A stretch of 64,000 bases of DNA from contig NZ_BMDO01000008.1 of NCBI RefSeq assembly GCF_014635825.1, positions 186,001 through 250,000 of the forward strand. Direction: 5' to 3'. The notes beneath the pieces were generated by a model, which saw only the letters and a list, made by a program, of their open reading frames with translations, had not been told where the DNA came from and did not search any database. The position numbers were made by a program, and so were the translations under genes. Positions 55,862 to 64,000 of the stretch are shown here, in pieces. Origin of the DNA: Mucilaginibacter galii. GTDB lineage: Bacteria; Bacteroidota; Bacteroidia; Sphingobacteriales; Sphingobacteriaceae. Numbering within the stretch: the stretch's first letter is position 1; each line of letters begins with the position of its first letter.

Positions 55862-58327
55862 ATGAAAATCAGTAATTTATGTTTATTTATATTAACTTTA
55901 GTTACTATAAGGGTATCTAAAGTCAATGGACAATCAAGCCCTATTGTCAGTTTGGGCAGCATTAAACAAGCCGATATCAAAGGTCAGCAGGTTTTTATAC
56001 AGACCGAAAACGGATTTGGCGAAATTTCAGTATATGCACCTAATATCATAAGGGTACGCCTGGATAATAGACCATTTGGTAAAGACATTTCGTTTGCCGT
56101 AATCGCTAAGCCTCAACAGGTAAAAGTCAGCATTGTACAAACCGGCACTGAAATAAAAATCACCACCGACTCGTTGGAAATGCGTGTTAATAAAAGTCCG
56201 TTCGCGGTAGCGGTTTACACACCCGATGGTAAACTGATCAATGAAGATGAAAAAGGCTTGCAAACCTCCTGGGCCGGCGAGGAAGTAACCAGCTATAAAA
56301 AAATGCAGGATGGCGAGCGCTTCATTGGTCTGGGCGAAAAAACCGGCAATCTGGACAGGGCGGGTAGCGGTTATACTAACTGGAATTCTGATACCTACGG
56401 TTACCATACCGATCAGGATCCTATTTACTCAACCATCCCTTTTTATATAGGCATTCACCATCAACTTAATTACGGTATTTTATTAGATAATACTTTTCAG
56501 TCCGACTTTAACTTTGGCGCCAGTAATAACCGATTTTCATCTTTTGGTGCTCGCGGCGGTGAAATGAATTACTATGTTGTTTACAATAAACGGCTGGCCG
56601 ATATTATTACTTCATACACATGGCTTACCGGTCGTATGACTATGCCGCCACTCTGGAGCCTGGGCTACCAGCAAAACCGTTACAGCTATTATCCGGAAGC
56701 TGAAGTAATGCGCATTGCACAAACGCTGCGTGAAAAGCAGATCCCGGCCGACGGTATTACCCTTGATATTCATTATATGGACGCTTATAAACTGTTTACC
56801 TGGAATAAGTCACGTTTTCCAGATCCCAAAGGCATGACCGACCGTTTGAAAAAAATGGGGATTCATACCACGGTTATTGTGGATCCGGGTATTAAAGTAG
56901 AAAAAGGCTATGGTGCCTACGAGCGTGGTATGAAAGAAGATGTGTTCTTAAAATATGCCGATGGTCAACCTTATACCGGGCAGGTATGGCCGGGCTGGGT
57001 CCATTTCCCTGATTTTACAGGCGAAAAGGGACGGGCCTGGTGGCGTAACGAGATACAAACATTTGCTAACGACGGGGTTTCGGGTTTATGGAATGATATG
57101 AACGAAATTTCTACCTGGGGACAGAAGATGCCAAACAATATTTTGTATAATTACGACGGTAAAATTACTACGAATCAGGAAGGGCGCAATGTGTTTGGGA
57201 TGCAAATGGCTCGGTCCAGCTATGAGGGCATGCGTGCTGCCTCAAATAAACGACCTTTTATATTAACCCGTTCGGGTTATGCCGGCTTGCAGCGCTATAC
57301 AGCAATATGGACAGGTGACAACCGTTCTGAAGATGATCACATGCTTTTAGGTGTGCGTTTGATGAATAGTTTAGGGGTAAGTGGTGTGCCGTTCACAGGT
57401 ATGGATATTGGTGGTTTTACAGGTGGCGCAAGCACGGCCTTATTTGCCCGGTGGATGCAGATAGGTGCCTTCATTCCATATTATCGTAACCATACCGCAA
57501 TTAATACCCGTTCGGCCGAACCATGGGCTTATGGAGAAGAGGTGCTTGAAATTTGCCGTAATTACATCAGCTTAAGATACAAGTTACTGCCTTACCTGTA
57601 TTCCACATTTTACGAAGCCACTCAAAACGGCTTGCCGGTAATGCGTACGATGGCAATTGATTATACACATGATCCCAGAGTGTACGATACGCAGTTTCAA
57701 AATCAATATTTTTTCGGTAAATCGTTACTAGTGGCGCCGTTCGAAAGTAATAAGGCAGTGGCCAAGGTTTATTTCCCTAAAGGAACCTGGTACGACATCT
57801 ATACAGGTAACATTGAAACTGGAGATCAGGATAAGTTCGTCCCCTTATCCTTGAATAAATTACCTGTGTATGTCAAGGAAAGTAGTATCATCCCGATGCA
57901 GTCGCTGGTGCAAACAACCATGCAAAAGCCTACTGATACCCTTGTTGTCAATGTTTATAAAGGTAGTGTGAACAATTCATTTGTATATTACGAAGACGAC
58001 GGTGAAACTTACGATTATGAAAAGGGAAATTACTATAAACGAACGATCAGTTATGAGCCTATTTCCAAAACTATATCTTTTGGAAAATCAGAAGGTACAT
58101 TTCAATCAAACTTTAAGAAAATTAAACTGGTATTTCATGGTTTCGGTTTAATTAGCAGCGTAAAAATCGATGGGCAGACAACCGCCGTAAAAGACGAGTT
58201 CTTATCTTTACTTACGCCTGTTTCGAAGTTTGATCCTCAGGGCCAATCTAATCAAGCTGAAGGCTATTACGTTAAAACGGTGATTATCGAATCTAATAAC
58301 AGTGTATTAAAAGTAACGTATAAGTAG
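55862..58327 (+). CDS. GH31 alpha-glucosidase
   Basis: An 821-residue secreted or periplasmic exo-acting enzyme from ATG at 55862; the earlier ATG at 55838 would add eight residues before the signal peptide. The N-terminal beta-sandwich is followed by the catalytic barrel with Asp412 as nucleophile (GLWNDMNEIS) and Asp486 as acid/base (WTGDNRSEDD). LDIHYMDAYKLFTWN is the subsite Asp region. It would release glucose from non-reducing ends of the oligosaccharides made by the GH13 enzymes, including alpha-1,6 or alpha-1,3 linkages. Last gene of the PUL. Confidence 0.93.
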   Translation: MKISNLCLFILTLVTIRVSKVNGQSSPIVSLGSIKQADIKGQQVFIQTENGFGEISVYAPNIIRVRLDNRPFGKDISFAVIAKPQQVKVSIVQTGTEIKITTDSLEMRVNKSPFAVAVYTPDGKLINEDEKGLQTSWAGEEVTSYKKMQDGERFIGLGEKTGNLDRAGSGYTNWNSDTYGYHTDQDPIYSTIPFYIGIHHQLNYGILLDNTFQSDFNFGASNNRFSSFGARGGEMNYYVVYNKRLADIITSYTWLTGRMTMPPLWSLGYQQNRYSYYPEAEVMRIAQTLREKQIPADGITLDIHYMDAYKLFTWNKSRFPDPKGMTDRLKKMGIHTTVIVDPGIKVEKGYGAYERGMKEDVFLKYADGQPYTGQVWPGWVHFPDFTGEKGRAWWRNEIQTFANDGVSGLWNDMNEISTWGQKMPNNILYNYDGKITTNQEGRNVFGMQMARSSYEGMRAASNKRPFILTRSGYAGLQRYTAIWTGDNRSEDDHMLLGVRLMNSLGVSGVPFTGMDIGGFTGGASTALFARWMQIGAFIPYYRNHTAINTRSAEPWAYGEEVLEICRNYISLRYKLLPYLYSTFYEATQNGLPVMRTMAIDYTHDPRVYDTQFQNQYFFGKSLLVAPFESNKAVAKVYFPKGTWYDIYTGNIETGDQDKFVPLSLNKLPVYVKESSIIPMQSLVQTTMQKPTDTLVVNVYKGSVNNSFVYYEDDGETYDYEKGNYYKRTISYEPISKTISFGKSEGTFQSNFKKIKLVFHGFGLISSVKIDGQTTAVKDEFLSLLTPVSKFDPQGQSNQAEGYYVKTVIIESNNSVLKVTYK

Positions 58328-58363
58328 TATGCGCAAACTTCATAGGATAAAACACGGAACTAA

Positions 58364-58856
58364 TCTTTATTTATAAATCAGGAGCTGGGCAAAGAACAAG
58401 AGATGCTTCACTCCGTGGAGGAAAAATGGATTCGTGGCGAAATAGCAAAAGACACTTATGAGCGGTGGTATTCCACTTACAGCAGGAATATAGTAATGTT
58501 GAAAGGGTTCATTGAAAAGGCTCAAAAAAGCATGGATAAATCAACCGAGGTGCTGGAGCGCAATCTATCAATTGAAAGACATCAAAGCAATTTATGTTAG
58601 TGCCAATACTATTCAGAAGAGGGAATTCGTAAAGCAGGTGTTCGACAGCAATTTATACTATGAAAATGGCATCTATCGAACACCTACGATGATGCCAACC
58701 ATGGCACGTAACTCATTGATAATGAAGAAAAAAGGTTTGCTTGATTTTCATAAAAAAAGGGATAACTTTTCAGTTATCCCTCACAGCGGAGAGTCAGGGA
58801 CTACAATCGAACACCTTTTGCCGTTCTTAATGTTCTTGGATAGACTGACGATATAA
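58364..58856 (+). pseudogene. 3' end of a serine site-specific recombinase, frameshifted
   Basis: About 160 codons of the C-terminal part of a large serine recombinase remain. The first frame (from about 58364 after a TAA) reads NQELGKEQEMLHSVEEKWIR, GEIAKDTYERWYSTYS, the coiled-coil region after the zinc ribbon. Near 58568 a one-base shift moves the sequence to another frame, QLKDIKAIYVSANTIQKREF, VKQVFDSNLYYENGIYRTPT, ending DRLTI at 58856. The catalytic N-terminal domain with its serine is missing. It is thus an inactive relic of an integrated element, right after the PUL. Confidence 0.78.
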
Positions 58857-59080
58857 GGTATGCTATTGATTAGCAATTATTTGCATAATATTTAGTAAGC
58901 CACAATATATTGAATTTCAAATGTACAGTGTGTTCTAATTGTTGAATTAATTCTTTGTGGGTCTGTATTTAGGCTTTTCAGTAGAGAGAAATATTGACAT
59001 TATTTGCCCCCTGTCGAACACCTAAATCTTCGTCGATAGAAGCAGTAAATAAATAGCACGAGACGCCGATAATTTGTAGT
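58786..59080 (+). repeat. Serine-recombinase element end, copy B
   Basis: Begins gcggagagtcaggga inside the recombinase reading frame and runs about 220 bp past its stop. It aligns with 30785-31080 over the full length, with conserved blocks acaatcgaacacctt, tttgcataatatttagta, gaattaattc and tcgaacacc. Same orientation as copy A, 28 kb away. Confidence 0.7.
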
Positions 59081-59685
59081 TACTCATTATATAAAAAATG
59101 CATTAAGTTTTCGAGTTCATTTAGCTTTATTTTCCGTCTTCAAAATGCGCTGTGGGCCTGTTATACCACAAAAGGCTGAAGCTGATCTTTCTTCACGAAA
59201 TCGATGGCGGCCTGCCCATGCTTTTGCGGATAGCAGCATACAGGCCATAGTAATATAAAAACAAGTGGTCTCCAAATTAAAGCTATCATGGGACATACCA
59301 GTTAGTAAGCAATACCAAGTACGGATTAATTATTAGTGCTTGATGATATTCAATAACTTAAAATATGTTTTTACTCATTTTACTGCGTACTCTACTCCTC
59401 AGACTTGTAATAGGTTATCGATGCACATACAGAAGAGAGGTATTAATTGCGATTAGGTATAGTTTTTGTCAGCACATTTCGATGCCGCTTTGAAGCGGAA
59501 GGAAAAATCATTTGATGTATTATTTATTTTTATCAACTCTTGTTTTAGCTACAGATGTTGCAGCTATCGTGGAAACTTTGTATAATTAACCACCATTTGA
59601 GGTGTGGTAAATCCGTTAACCGATCAAAATAGCAATTGGACAAATACCCGCAAAATAGTTTTGTGCAATTAACATTTGAATACCG
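59081..59685. other. Gene-free stretch downstream of the recombinase relic
   Basis: 605 bp. On the minus strand, a short open end at about 59164-59235 reads HGQAAIDFVKKDQLQPFVV and stop, which looks like a real protein C-terminus left from a lost gene. Nothing else was found. Confidence 0.35.
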
Positions 59686-59979
59686 ATGAAAAGATTTTCA
59701 ACCATTTGCCTATTGACTGTTGCTTTTTTTGGAGTAATTACCCTATTAACTGCGAAGGTTGAAACCCCTTTTGACGGAGACGACACCTATGGCTTTCCAT
59801 TGACATTTTTTAAAAAGTTTGGAGGGATGACCTTTCCACATCCTTCAGTCGAAAGTGAAACCTACTATTTACCGCTCTTTGTTGATGTTTTAGTTACGTT
59901 CGTATTGGCGTTTGTTATTGGAAAAATCTATAGGAGATGCATAAAAATTGCGGACAAAAAAGAAGCTCATCACCATTGA
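59686..59979 (+). CDS. Small membrane protein, hypothetical
   Basis: A 97-residue protein with two hydrophobic segments (ICLLTVAFFGVITLLTA and YYLPLFVDVLVTFVLAFVIG) around an extracytoplasmic loop containing GDDTYGFPLTFFKKFGG, and a His/Lys-rich cytoplasmic tail ending AHHH. No family was recognised. It lies 20 bp before the ankyrin lipoprotein gene and may be co-transcribed. Confidence 0.6.
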   Translation: MKRFSTICLLTVAFFGVITLLTAKVETPFDGDDTYGFPLTFFKKFGGMTFPHPSVESETYYLPLFVDVLVTFVLAFVIGKIYRRCIKIADKKEAHHH

Positions 59980-59999
59980 CGATATAAAAGAGATAAAGA

Positions 60000-60842
60000 A
60001 TGAGGAAGTTAAATACTATAGTTTTATTTACTTTCTTTTTTATTATACAGTCTTGCGATACAAAGACGAAGCAGGGTAAACAAACGACAAAGAACATACC
60101 CGAGGATCAGGAATCAAATACTAAATCAAGCTTTACCAACAAGTTAAAAATTCCCATGCCTACCCATGAAATTGTTGACGAATTTTATGAAGCTATTTTT
60201 GCGAATGATAATACCAAAGTCCGGGAAATGCTCGAAACAAAATTTCCGGCTAATTATGAGCCAAATAATAAAATTTCGCCCTTAGGCGCTGTGATTGGTA
60301 CATCCGACAACTTATACCTGGCAAGGTTACTGGTTGAAGGGGGGGCAAATATCAATGGAAAAGAAAACCCACCTGTTGTTTGTTGTTCAGAATACGGAAG
60401 GTTAGAGATTTTGAAATATTTAGTGGAGCGTAATGCCGATATCAAAAATAACGAAGCCTTCAATAAAGCGGGATTTCATCAGTTTTATGAATGTGGGAAG
60501 TTTCTGCTGCTGAATGGGGCAAATCAGGAAAAAGGAGATATCAGAGGTAAACTTTGGTTCTTTGAACAGGCGGTGACTAAATCAGACTACGATGTACTCC
60601 ATGCGCTCCTCCTTACAGAAGACGAACTGAATAACAACAATTGTGATGGCGAGACAGCACTAATCATTGCAATAAAACAGAACAACATACAGATGGTCTC
60701 TTATCTAATATAGAAGGGTGCCGATAAAAATAAAAAGGAGACGTTTGACTGTGGAGATGATATCTATTACGGTAAAACACCACTCAAAATAGCTATGGAA
60801 AACGATTATAAAGACATTGTTCAATTGATCAATGCGTCTTAA
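60000..60842 (+). pseudogene. Ankyrin-repeat lipoprotein interrupted by an in-frame TAG
   Basis: A lipoprotein (lipobox IIQSC, Cys19) with ankyrin repeats: SDNLYLARLLVEGGANINGK, YGRLEILKYLVERNADIKN and TALIIAIKQNNIQMVSYLI. The frame meets TAG at 60711-60713 in the middle of the last repeat, then continues without a shift: KGADKNKKETFDCGDD and TPLKIAMENDYKDIVQLINA, ending at TAA 60840-60842. The full product would be 280 positions with one stop. Either the gene is a recent pseudogene, or a shortened protein of 237 residues is made. The usual residue at the TAG would be Glu or Gln (LIEKGAD). Confidence 0.75.
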
Positions 60843-61197
60843 GTCAATGATACGGAATACTACTACTGCTCGAAATTGATGATCCTGTTTATTGACTTAC
60901 TTACATTAATGGTACTGACATCCAGAAGATCGAAATTTATTTTTCCTGTTTTTGTTATTCTGAATTTTGTTTACAGGTGAGTGGTGATTGAAAACTGAAT
61001 ACGGAGAACAGGTACCGATTTTTGGAATAGGAGAGCCCTCATCCGCTTTTATACTGGCGACTTATATTATTGATGAAGAAGCTACGTATGTAAAAACTAA
61101 AAATCCAAAAAGCTGTTAAATATCAGTTTATGATTTACATAGGTCTAACTAAATATATTATCTCGTTAGATGTATAAATAATAACCCAACTTAAAAA
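60843..61197. other. Intergenic, no gene recognised
   Basis: 355 bp, AT-rich, with no supported open frame, hairpin or repeat. It should contain the promoter of the secreted protein gene that follows. Confidence 0.4.
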
Positions 61198-61626
61198 ATG
61201 CGTACTTTAATTATACTCTTGGTTTTCGGATTAACATCCAAAACATTTGCACAGACAGGGAAAGTTTTCAAGGGAACTTTAAACAATTCAATTAAAATCA
61301 CTCTCTATTTGAAGGATTTGGAGAAAGGAACAAATGCCGATCCTGTTATCGGCGCCTATAAATACGATAATCAAAAAGGATACCTTTTACTGAACGGTTA
61401 TAGAAATACGCGCGGAAATATCATTTTAATCGAGCAATCCACACCAAATTTCTCGGGTATTTTTTTCGGATTATTATCCGTAAATCAGATTTCAGGCAAA
61501 TGGACAAGTGCTAACCAGATGTTAAGTTATCCATTTAAAATTGTGGCTATAACAGCTGATAAAGCACAAATAAAACAATTTCAAGACGCAATTACTAACA
61601 AAGCGAATGAATTTAGAAATTACTAG
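61198..61626 (+). CDS. Small secreted protein of unknown function
   Basis: A 142-residue exported protein: signal peptide MRTLIILLVFGLTSKTFAQ, then a beta-rich domain with TGKVFKGTLNNSIKITLYLK and GYLLLNGYRNTRGNIILIEQ, ending in a short helix (KAQIKQFQDAITNKANEF). No family was recognised, although similar small secreted beta-sandwich proteins are common in Bacteroidota accessory regions. Confidence 0.62.
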   Translation: MRTLIILLVFGLTSKTFAQTGKVFKGTLNNSIKITLYLKDLEKGTNADPVIGAYKYDNQKGYLLLNGYRNTRGNIILIEQSTPNFSGIFFGLLSVNQISGKWTSANQMLSYPFKIVAITADKAQIKQFQDAITNKANEFRNY

Positions 61627-61640
61627 TAAAAACCATAGAC

Positions 61641-61710
61641 TGGATATTCTGACGCCATTGATCACCCTATTCTGAAATTACGATCAGTTGATTCCAAAAC
61701 ACTTTGACCA
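61641..61710 (+). repeat. 70-bp diverged repeat, copy 2
   Basis: Pairs with 12534-12603: both are exactly 70 bp from tggatattc to ttgacca, in the same orientation. It begins 15 bp after the stop of the small secreted protein gene. Confidence 0.5.
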
Positions 61711-61800
61711 GATTAATCTCTTGATAGTCAATTGGATTTTGTTTTACTATCTACACAACCTGATGGTCTAAATCCTTCTTGCAGGTTAGTCATATCTATA

Positions 61801-61929
61801 TTATTTATGCAGTATCCACATCCAAGCAAAGCCCATGAGGGTAAATACCAGCATTCCACTGCCTGCGGCCAATAAGCCTACGCCGATAAGATAGGGGTTA
61901 TGGTATTGTTCTTTATCTTTTTTCATCAT
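61801..61929 (-). CDS. 42-residue membrane mini protein
   Basis: A short minus-strand gene starting ATGATGAAAAAA at 61929. One transmembrane segment (YLIGVGLLAAGSGMLVFTLM) follows a polar start KKDKEQYHN and ends FAWMWILHK. It starts two bases after the stop of another tiny membrane protein gene, so the two should be translated together. The tight spacing and membrane pattern support it as real; no family was recognised. Confidence 0.5.
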   Translation of the reverse strand: MMKKDKEQYHNPYLIGVGLLAAGSGMLVFTLMGFAWMWILHK

Positions 61930-61931
61930 AT

Positions 61932-62033
61932 TTAAAAAGGCACATAATGCCGCTGGTCAAACAAACAAGCAAGCAGTAAAACCGCTATATCCAATATTAG
62001 TAGTATCAGGATGGCGATGTCGGGGGTTTGCAT
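61932..62033 (-). CDS. 33-residue membrane mini protein
   Basis: A minus-strand gene encoding MQTPDIAILILLILDIAV, then LLLACLFDQRHYVPF. It is a single transmembrane helix with a short polar tail, the typical shape of small subunits of membrane complexes. It begins 17 bases after the upstream terminator and is followed at once by a second mini protein gene. No family was recognised. Confidence 0.45.
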   Translation of the reverse strand: MQTPDIAILILLILDIAVLLLACLFDQRHYVPF

Positions 62034-62050
62034 CTTTTTTGGTAATAAAA

Positions 62051-62079
62051 AAACAGGCAGGCTTGCGCACTGCCTGTTT
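62051..62079 (-). terminator. Terminator of the DUF5689-like operon
   Basis: Minus-strand hairpin aaacaggcag / ctgcctgttt with a 9-base loop, followed on that strand by a run of Ts (plus-strand aaaa). It lies 20 bp downstream of the coiled-coil protein gene. Confidence 0.8.
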
Positions 62080-62098
62080 AATTGTTTGTGATAAGGAA

Positions 62099-62422
62099 TT
62101 AGATACTATGAGCTAAGCGGATATTTTCGGCAAGCATCGGGTATGCAGGTCGCTCTATCGAAATCTCCTTTTTCAGTTCTTTCAATTTCCGGCTGAGGTA
62201 CTGCACTTTTACTTGGCTGAATAATGCTTCATAAGCACTGATCTGCCCAGACAGTTCCTCCAGCAAGCGTTCATAGTTGCTGTGCATGTCTTCCAGTTCC
62301 CGGCGGTACTCCACAGTTTGCTGTATGCAGGCAAATTCCACTTGTTCCCTGCTTAGAAGTATTTCCATTTGAAGCAGGGCATCTATCAAATGCACATGCT
62401 TTGCCTTATTGATGCCCTGCAT
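62099..62422 (-). CDS. Small coiled-coil protein of unknown function
   Basis: A 107-residue, highly helical cytosolic protein with Glu, Leu and Gln heptads from about residue 15 to 90 (VEYRRELEDMHSNYERLLEE, LSRKLKELKKEISIERP). No signal peptide. It starts 13 bp after the lipoprotein gene upstream on the same strand and ends before a strong terminator, so it is co-transcribed with it. No family was recognised. Confidence 0.55.
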   Translation of the reverse strand: MQGINKAKHVHLIDALLQMEILLSREQVEFACIQQTVEYRRELEDMHSNYERLLEELSGQISAYEALFSQVKVQYLSRKLKELKKEISIERPAYPMLAENIRLAHSI

Positions 62423-62435
62423 TGGTTACCTAAGC

Positions 62436-63830
62436 TTAAAAGCCAAATTCAATTTTATTCAATACGATAGGTGCCTGTAGTTGCCAATCTGGATCTGGCC
62501 CTTTACGTGTGCTATAATTTTGAATAAAGAAATTTGGTTTAGCAAGCCAGGCGTTTGCTTTTGCCTCATCAGAACCTGCTGCAATTAATTCTGCCTTTGT
62601 TGGTACAGTATAGGTGAAAGTATAGAATTCTCCGACTTTTTTATATTGCTCGGATGTCTTCAACAGCTTTTCTATCACATTTGGGATGGAATACGGATAA
62701 GCACCATCTGAGGGACTTCTTGGGAGTATACCAATCTGCAGGTGATCGACGGCCTCATTAAAAACATTAAGATTATAAATATCGTTACTTCCTGTGCCCA
62801 TATCAGCCTGAACCAGTTTGTCCGCCTTGCTCCCTGCAAACGTAACCTTTATCGTTTTTACGCCTTGCAAGTTGGTATAGTCAGTCACAAATGTGGGGGA
62901 AGTAGTGCCTTGCTGTGATGCTTGAAAGATGTATACATAATCCCTGCTCGCGGTAGTGAAATTTCCGTCATATAAATTACCAGGATATTTGAAAATATTG
63001 CCCTGTGCCCAGTAGTGCCCAAATGCAGTCGTAAAATCGCCGTCACCTATATACTTTGGCGCGTCTGGATTCCAAGATGCAATGTTTTCAAAATTTTCTG
63101 TCAGTATCCGGGTGACAGCACCGATGGTTACATCATTAACTTTACGGATATCGATTCGCACAGTGCTGCCGCTGATGCGAACAATCCCTGTGAGCACACT
63201 TACACTTACTGGCAAACTACTACCGGCGAATGTTGCACCCGTTAGCACCTGTGTAGAAAGTTCACCAGATGCGTCCTTAACATTCAGCGTGCCGGTAAAC
63301 TTTCCGTTTCCACCGGTCATTTCTGTTGCTGCAATTTTAACCAGTGTTCCGTTCAATGCTGCTTTGTTGGCCAGCACATTTGCAATAGTTGTTTCTTTTG
63401 CTGTAATGGTTCCGGTACCTGTTTTTTTAGCATTGGCGGCGGGGATGTTTTGTAACACCACTTCGCCGTCAACCTGTGCAAGTGTTTGGTTGGAAATTGT
63501 TACTTCTACTTCATCGTTAACTGCGAAGGTCTGTGCCGCATCAAACGTTACGACAATACCCGGCTTGTCGGAAGCTTCCTGCAAGATCACCGTTTTGCTA
63601 TCGATGTTTTTTGCGCTCACATCCGATATAACGATACCCTTGATCTTTTTTGAATCCGGTACTTTTACAGATGCGCCGGTACTTAAAGCCTTAACTTCGG
63701 CAAAGGTCATCGATTTTACTTCTACCGGAGGAGTTGGTTCCGGATTGGTTTTGTCTTTTTTACAAGCTGCCATGCTGCACGTTATCATAAATGCTAGCAG
63801 GATGTGTTTAACTGTACTGTTCGTTTTCAT
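62436..63830 (-). CDS. DUF5689-like lipoprotein
   Basis: A 464-residue lipoprotein (lipobox SMAAC, then KKDKTNPEPTPPVEV linker). About residues 38-235 form two related beta-barrel-like modules: KKIKGIVISDVSAKNIDSKT/VILQEASDKPGIVV and LVKIAATEMTGGNGKFTGTL, typical of the DUF5689/OB-like modules. The C-terminal half (LTENFENIASWNPDAPKYIG onward) looks like a jelly-roll, as in bacterial surface proteins that bind glycans or nucleic acids. Such lipoproteins often follow TonB receptors. The right edge of the window probably holds the tail of one. Confidence 0.72.
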   Translation of the reverse strand: MKTNSTVKHILLAFMITCSMAACKKDKTNPEPTPPVEVKSMTFAEVKALSTGASVKVPDSKKIKGIVISDVSAKNIDSKTVILQEASDKPGIVVTFDAAQTFAVNDEVEVTISNQTLAQVDGEVVLQNIPAANAKKTGTGTITAKETTIANVLANKAALNGTLVKIAATEMTGGNGKFTGTLNVKDASGELSTQVLTGATFAGSSLPVSVSVLTGIVRISGSTVRIDIRKVNDVTIGAVTRILTENFENIASWNPDAPKYIGDGDFTTAFGHYWAQGNIFKYPGNLYDGNFTTASRDYVYIFQASQQGTTSPTFVTDYTNLQGVKTIKVTFAGSKADKLVQADMGTGSNDIYNLNVFNEAVDHLQIGILPRSPSDGAYPYSIPNVIEKLLKTSEQYKKVGEFYTFTYTVPTKAELIAAGSDEAKANAWLAKPNFFIQNYSTRKGPDPDWQLQAPIVLNKIEFGF

Positions 63831-63949
63831 TTTTTAGTTGTTTTTATTTTAATGTTGATCTGATTCTTGGGCAAAGGCATAGCCTGACTACCCTGTTTTG
63901 ATAGTTATTTGTGTGTGAAATTTATTTGATTTTGTTTTAGCCCGGCCTG

Positions 63950-64000
63950 TTAGTAACTCCTCCTGATTACTGCATGCAGATTGTTATTTATGCTGATGGT
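63950..64000 (-). CDS. Possible C-terminal end of a gene entering from the right
   Basis: On the minus strand the last 51 bases read 16 codons, TISINNNLHAVIRRSY, and a TAA at 63952-63950. They would precede the DUF5689-like lipoprotein gene by about 120 bp on the same strand. A TonB receptor is expected there by context, but 16 residues cannot prove it. Confidence 0.25.
   Translation of the reverse strand, partial: TISINNNLHAVIRRSY

Noticed and set aside
38718..60713. TAG recoding: three broken frames (22841, 38355, 60000) are all interrupted by TAG, suggesting readthrough or an amber-suppressing code.
   Set aside because: Intact genes such as the nitroreductase (18408-19043) and the GH31 (55862-58327) end at TAG without a continuing frame, and one of the three also has a frameshift, so ordinary pseudogenes explain it.
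63082..63837. 251-codon plus-strand frame opposite the DUF5689-like gene
   Set aside because: Antisense shadow of the lipoprotein gene; low-complexity Ser/Thr/Val composition and no motif.
1..64000. CRISPR array, toxin-antitoxin pair, prophage or retron
   Set aside because: No regularly spaced repeat cluster, no cas, capsid, terminase, integrase with catalytic domain or reverse transcriptase motif seen in the window.

Overview
The window looks like a chromosomal segment of an AT-rich Bacteroidota bacterium, most likely from the Sphingobacteriaceae (Mucilaginibacter/Pedobacter type). This is an inference from gene content: two SusC/SusD loci, an ECF sigma/FecR/TonB-receptor cassette, DUF4397, DUF6377, DUF4153 and DUF5689-type proteins, the absence of clear Shine-Dalgarno sequences, and a promoter of the TTTG-N21-TAnnTTTG type. 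No rRNA gene, intact tRNA gene, CRISPR array or prophage was seen.

Left part (1-30.7 kb). The window opens inside a SusC-type receptor followed by a SusD-like lipoprotein and a DUF4397 lipoprotein, closed by two hairpins. Then come a GH25 muramidase, topoisomerase III, membrane proteins, secreted proteins of unknown role, and two tandem GAF-PAS proteins with a histidine-kinase dimerisation segment but no ATPase domain. An organic-peroxide defence cluster follows (OhrR, DoxX, DJ-1/PfpI, Ohr, then a nitroreductase). Next are a PiT phosphate transporter with a universal stress protein, a broken phospholipase-like gene, a large hybrid histidine kinase, a Tat-exported phosphoesterase with a glycosyltransferase, and a TetR regulator paired with an NmrA-like reductase. 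TetR and the reductase each have a 13-bp palindrome TGACT-N3-AGTCA upstream, a simple predicted regulon.

Middle part (30.7-42.9 kb). This is a decayed, gene-poor stretch. It holds a relic of a serine recombinase end, a fragment of an FAD monooxygenase, several unknown small proteins, a sigma/FecR cassette whose TonB receptor is cut off after its STN and carboxypeptidase-like domains, a gene split by one in-frame TAG, an SDR-AraC-aldo/keto reductase operon, and short mobile-element-like repeats.

Right part (42.9-64 kb). The main system is a polysaccharide utilisation locus at 42981-58327. It has a DUF6377 membrane-anchored regulator, SusC, SusD, SusE-like, a GH13 lipoprotein, a secreted protein of unknown family, a GH28-like clan GH-N hydrolase, a second GH13 and a GH31. 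SusC/D/E bind and import oligosaccharides, the GH13 enzymes cut alpha-glucan chains and GH31 releases glucose. The GH28-like enzyme and the unknown protein do not fit plain starch and are the most interesting part. The locus ends against a frameshifted serine-recombinase 3' end whose tail is a diverged copy of the relic at 30.8 kb. After that come small accessory genes, an ankyrin lipoprotein split by TAG, two tiny membrane proteins, and a DUF5689-like lipoprotein at the right edge.
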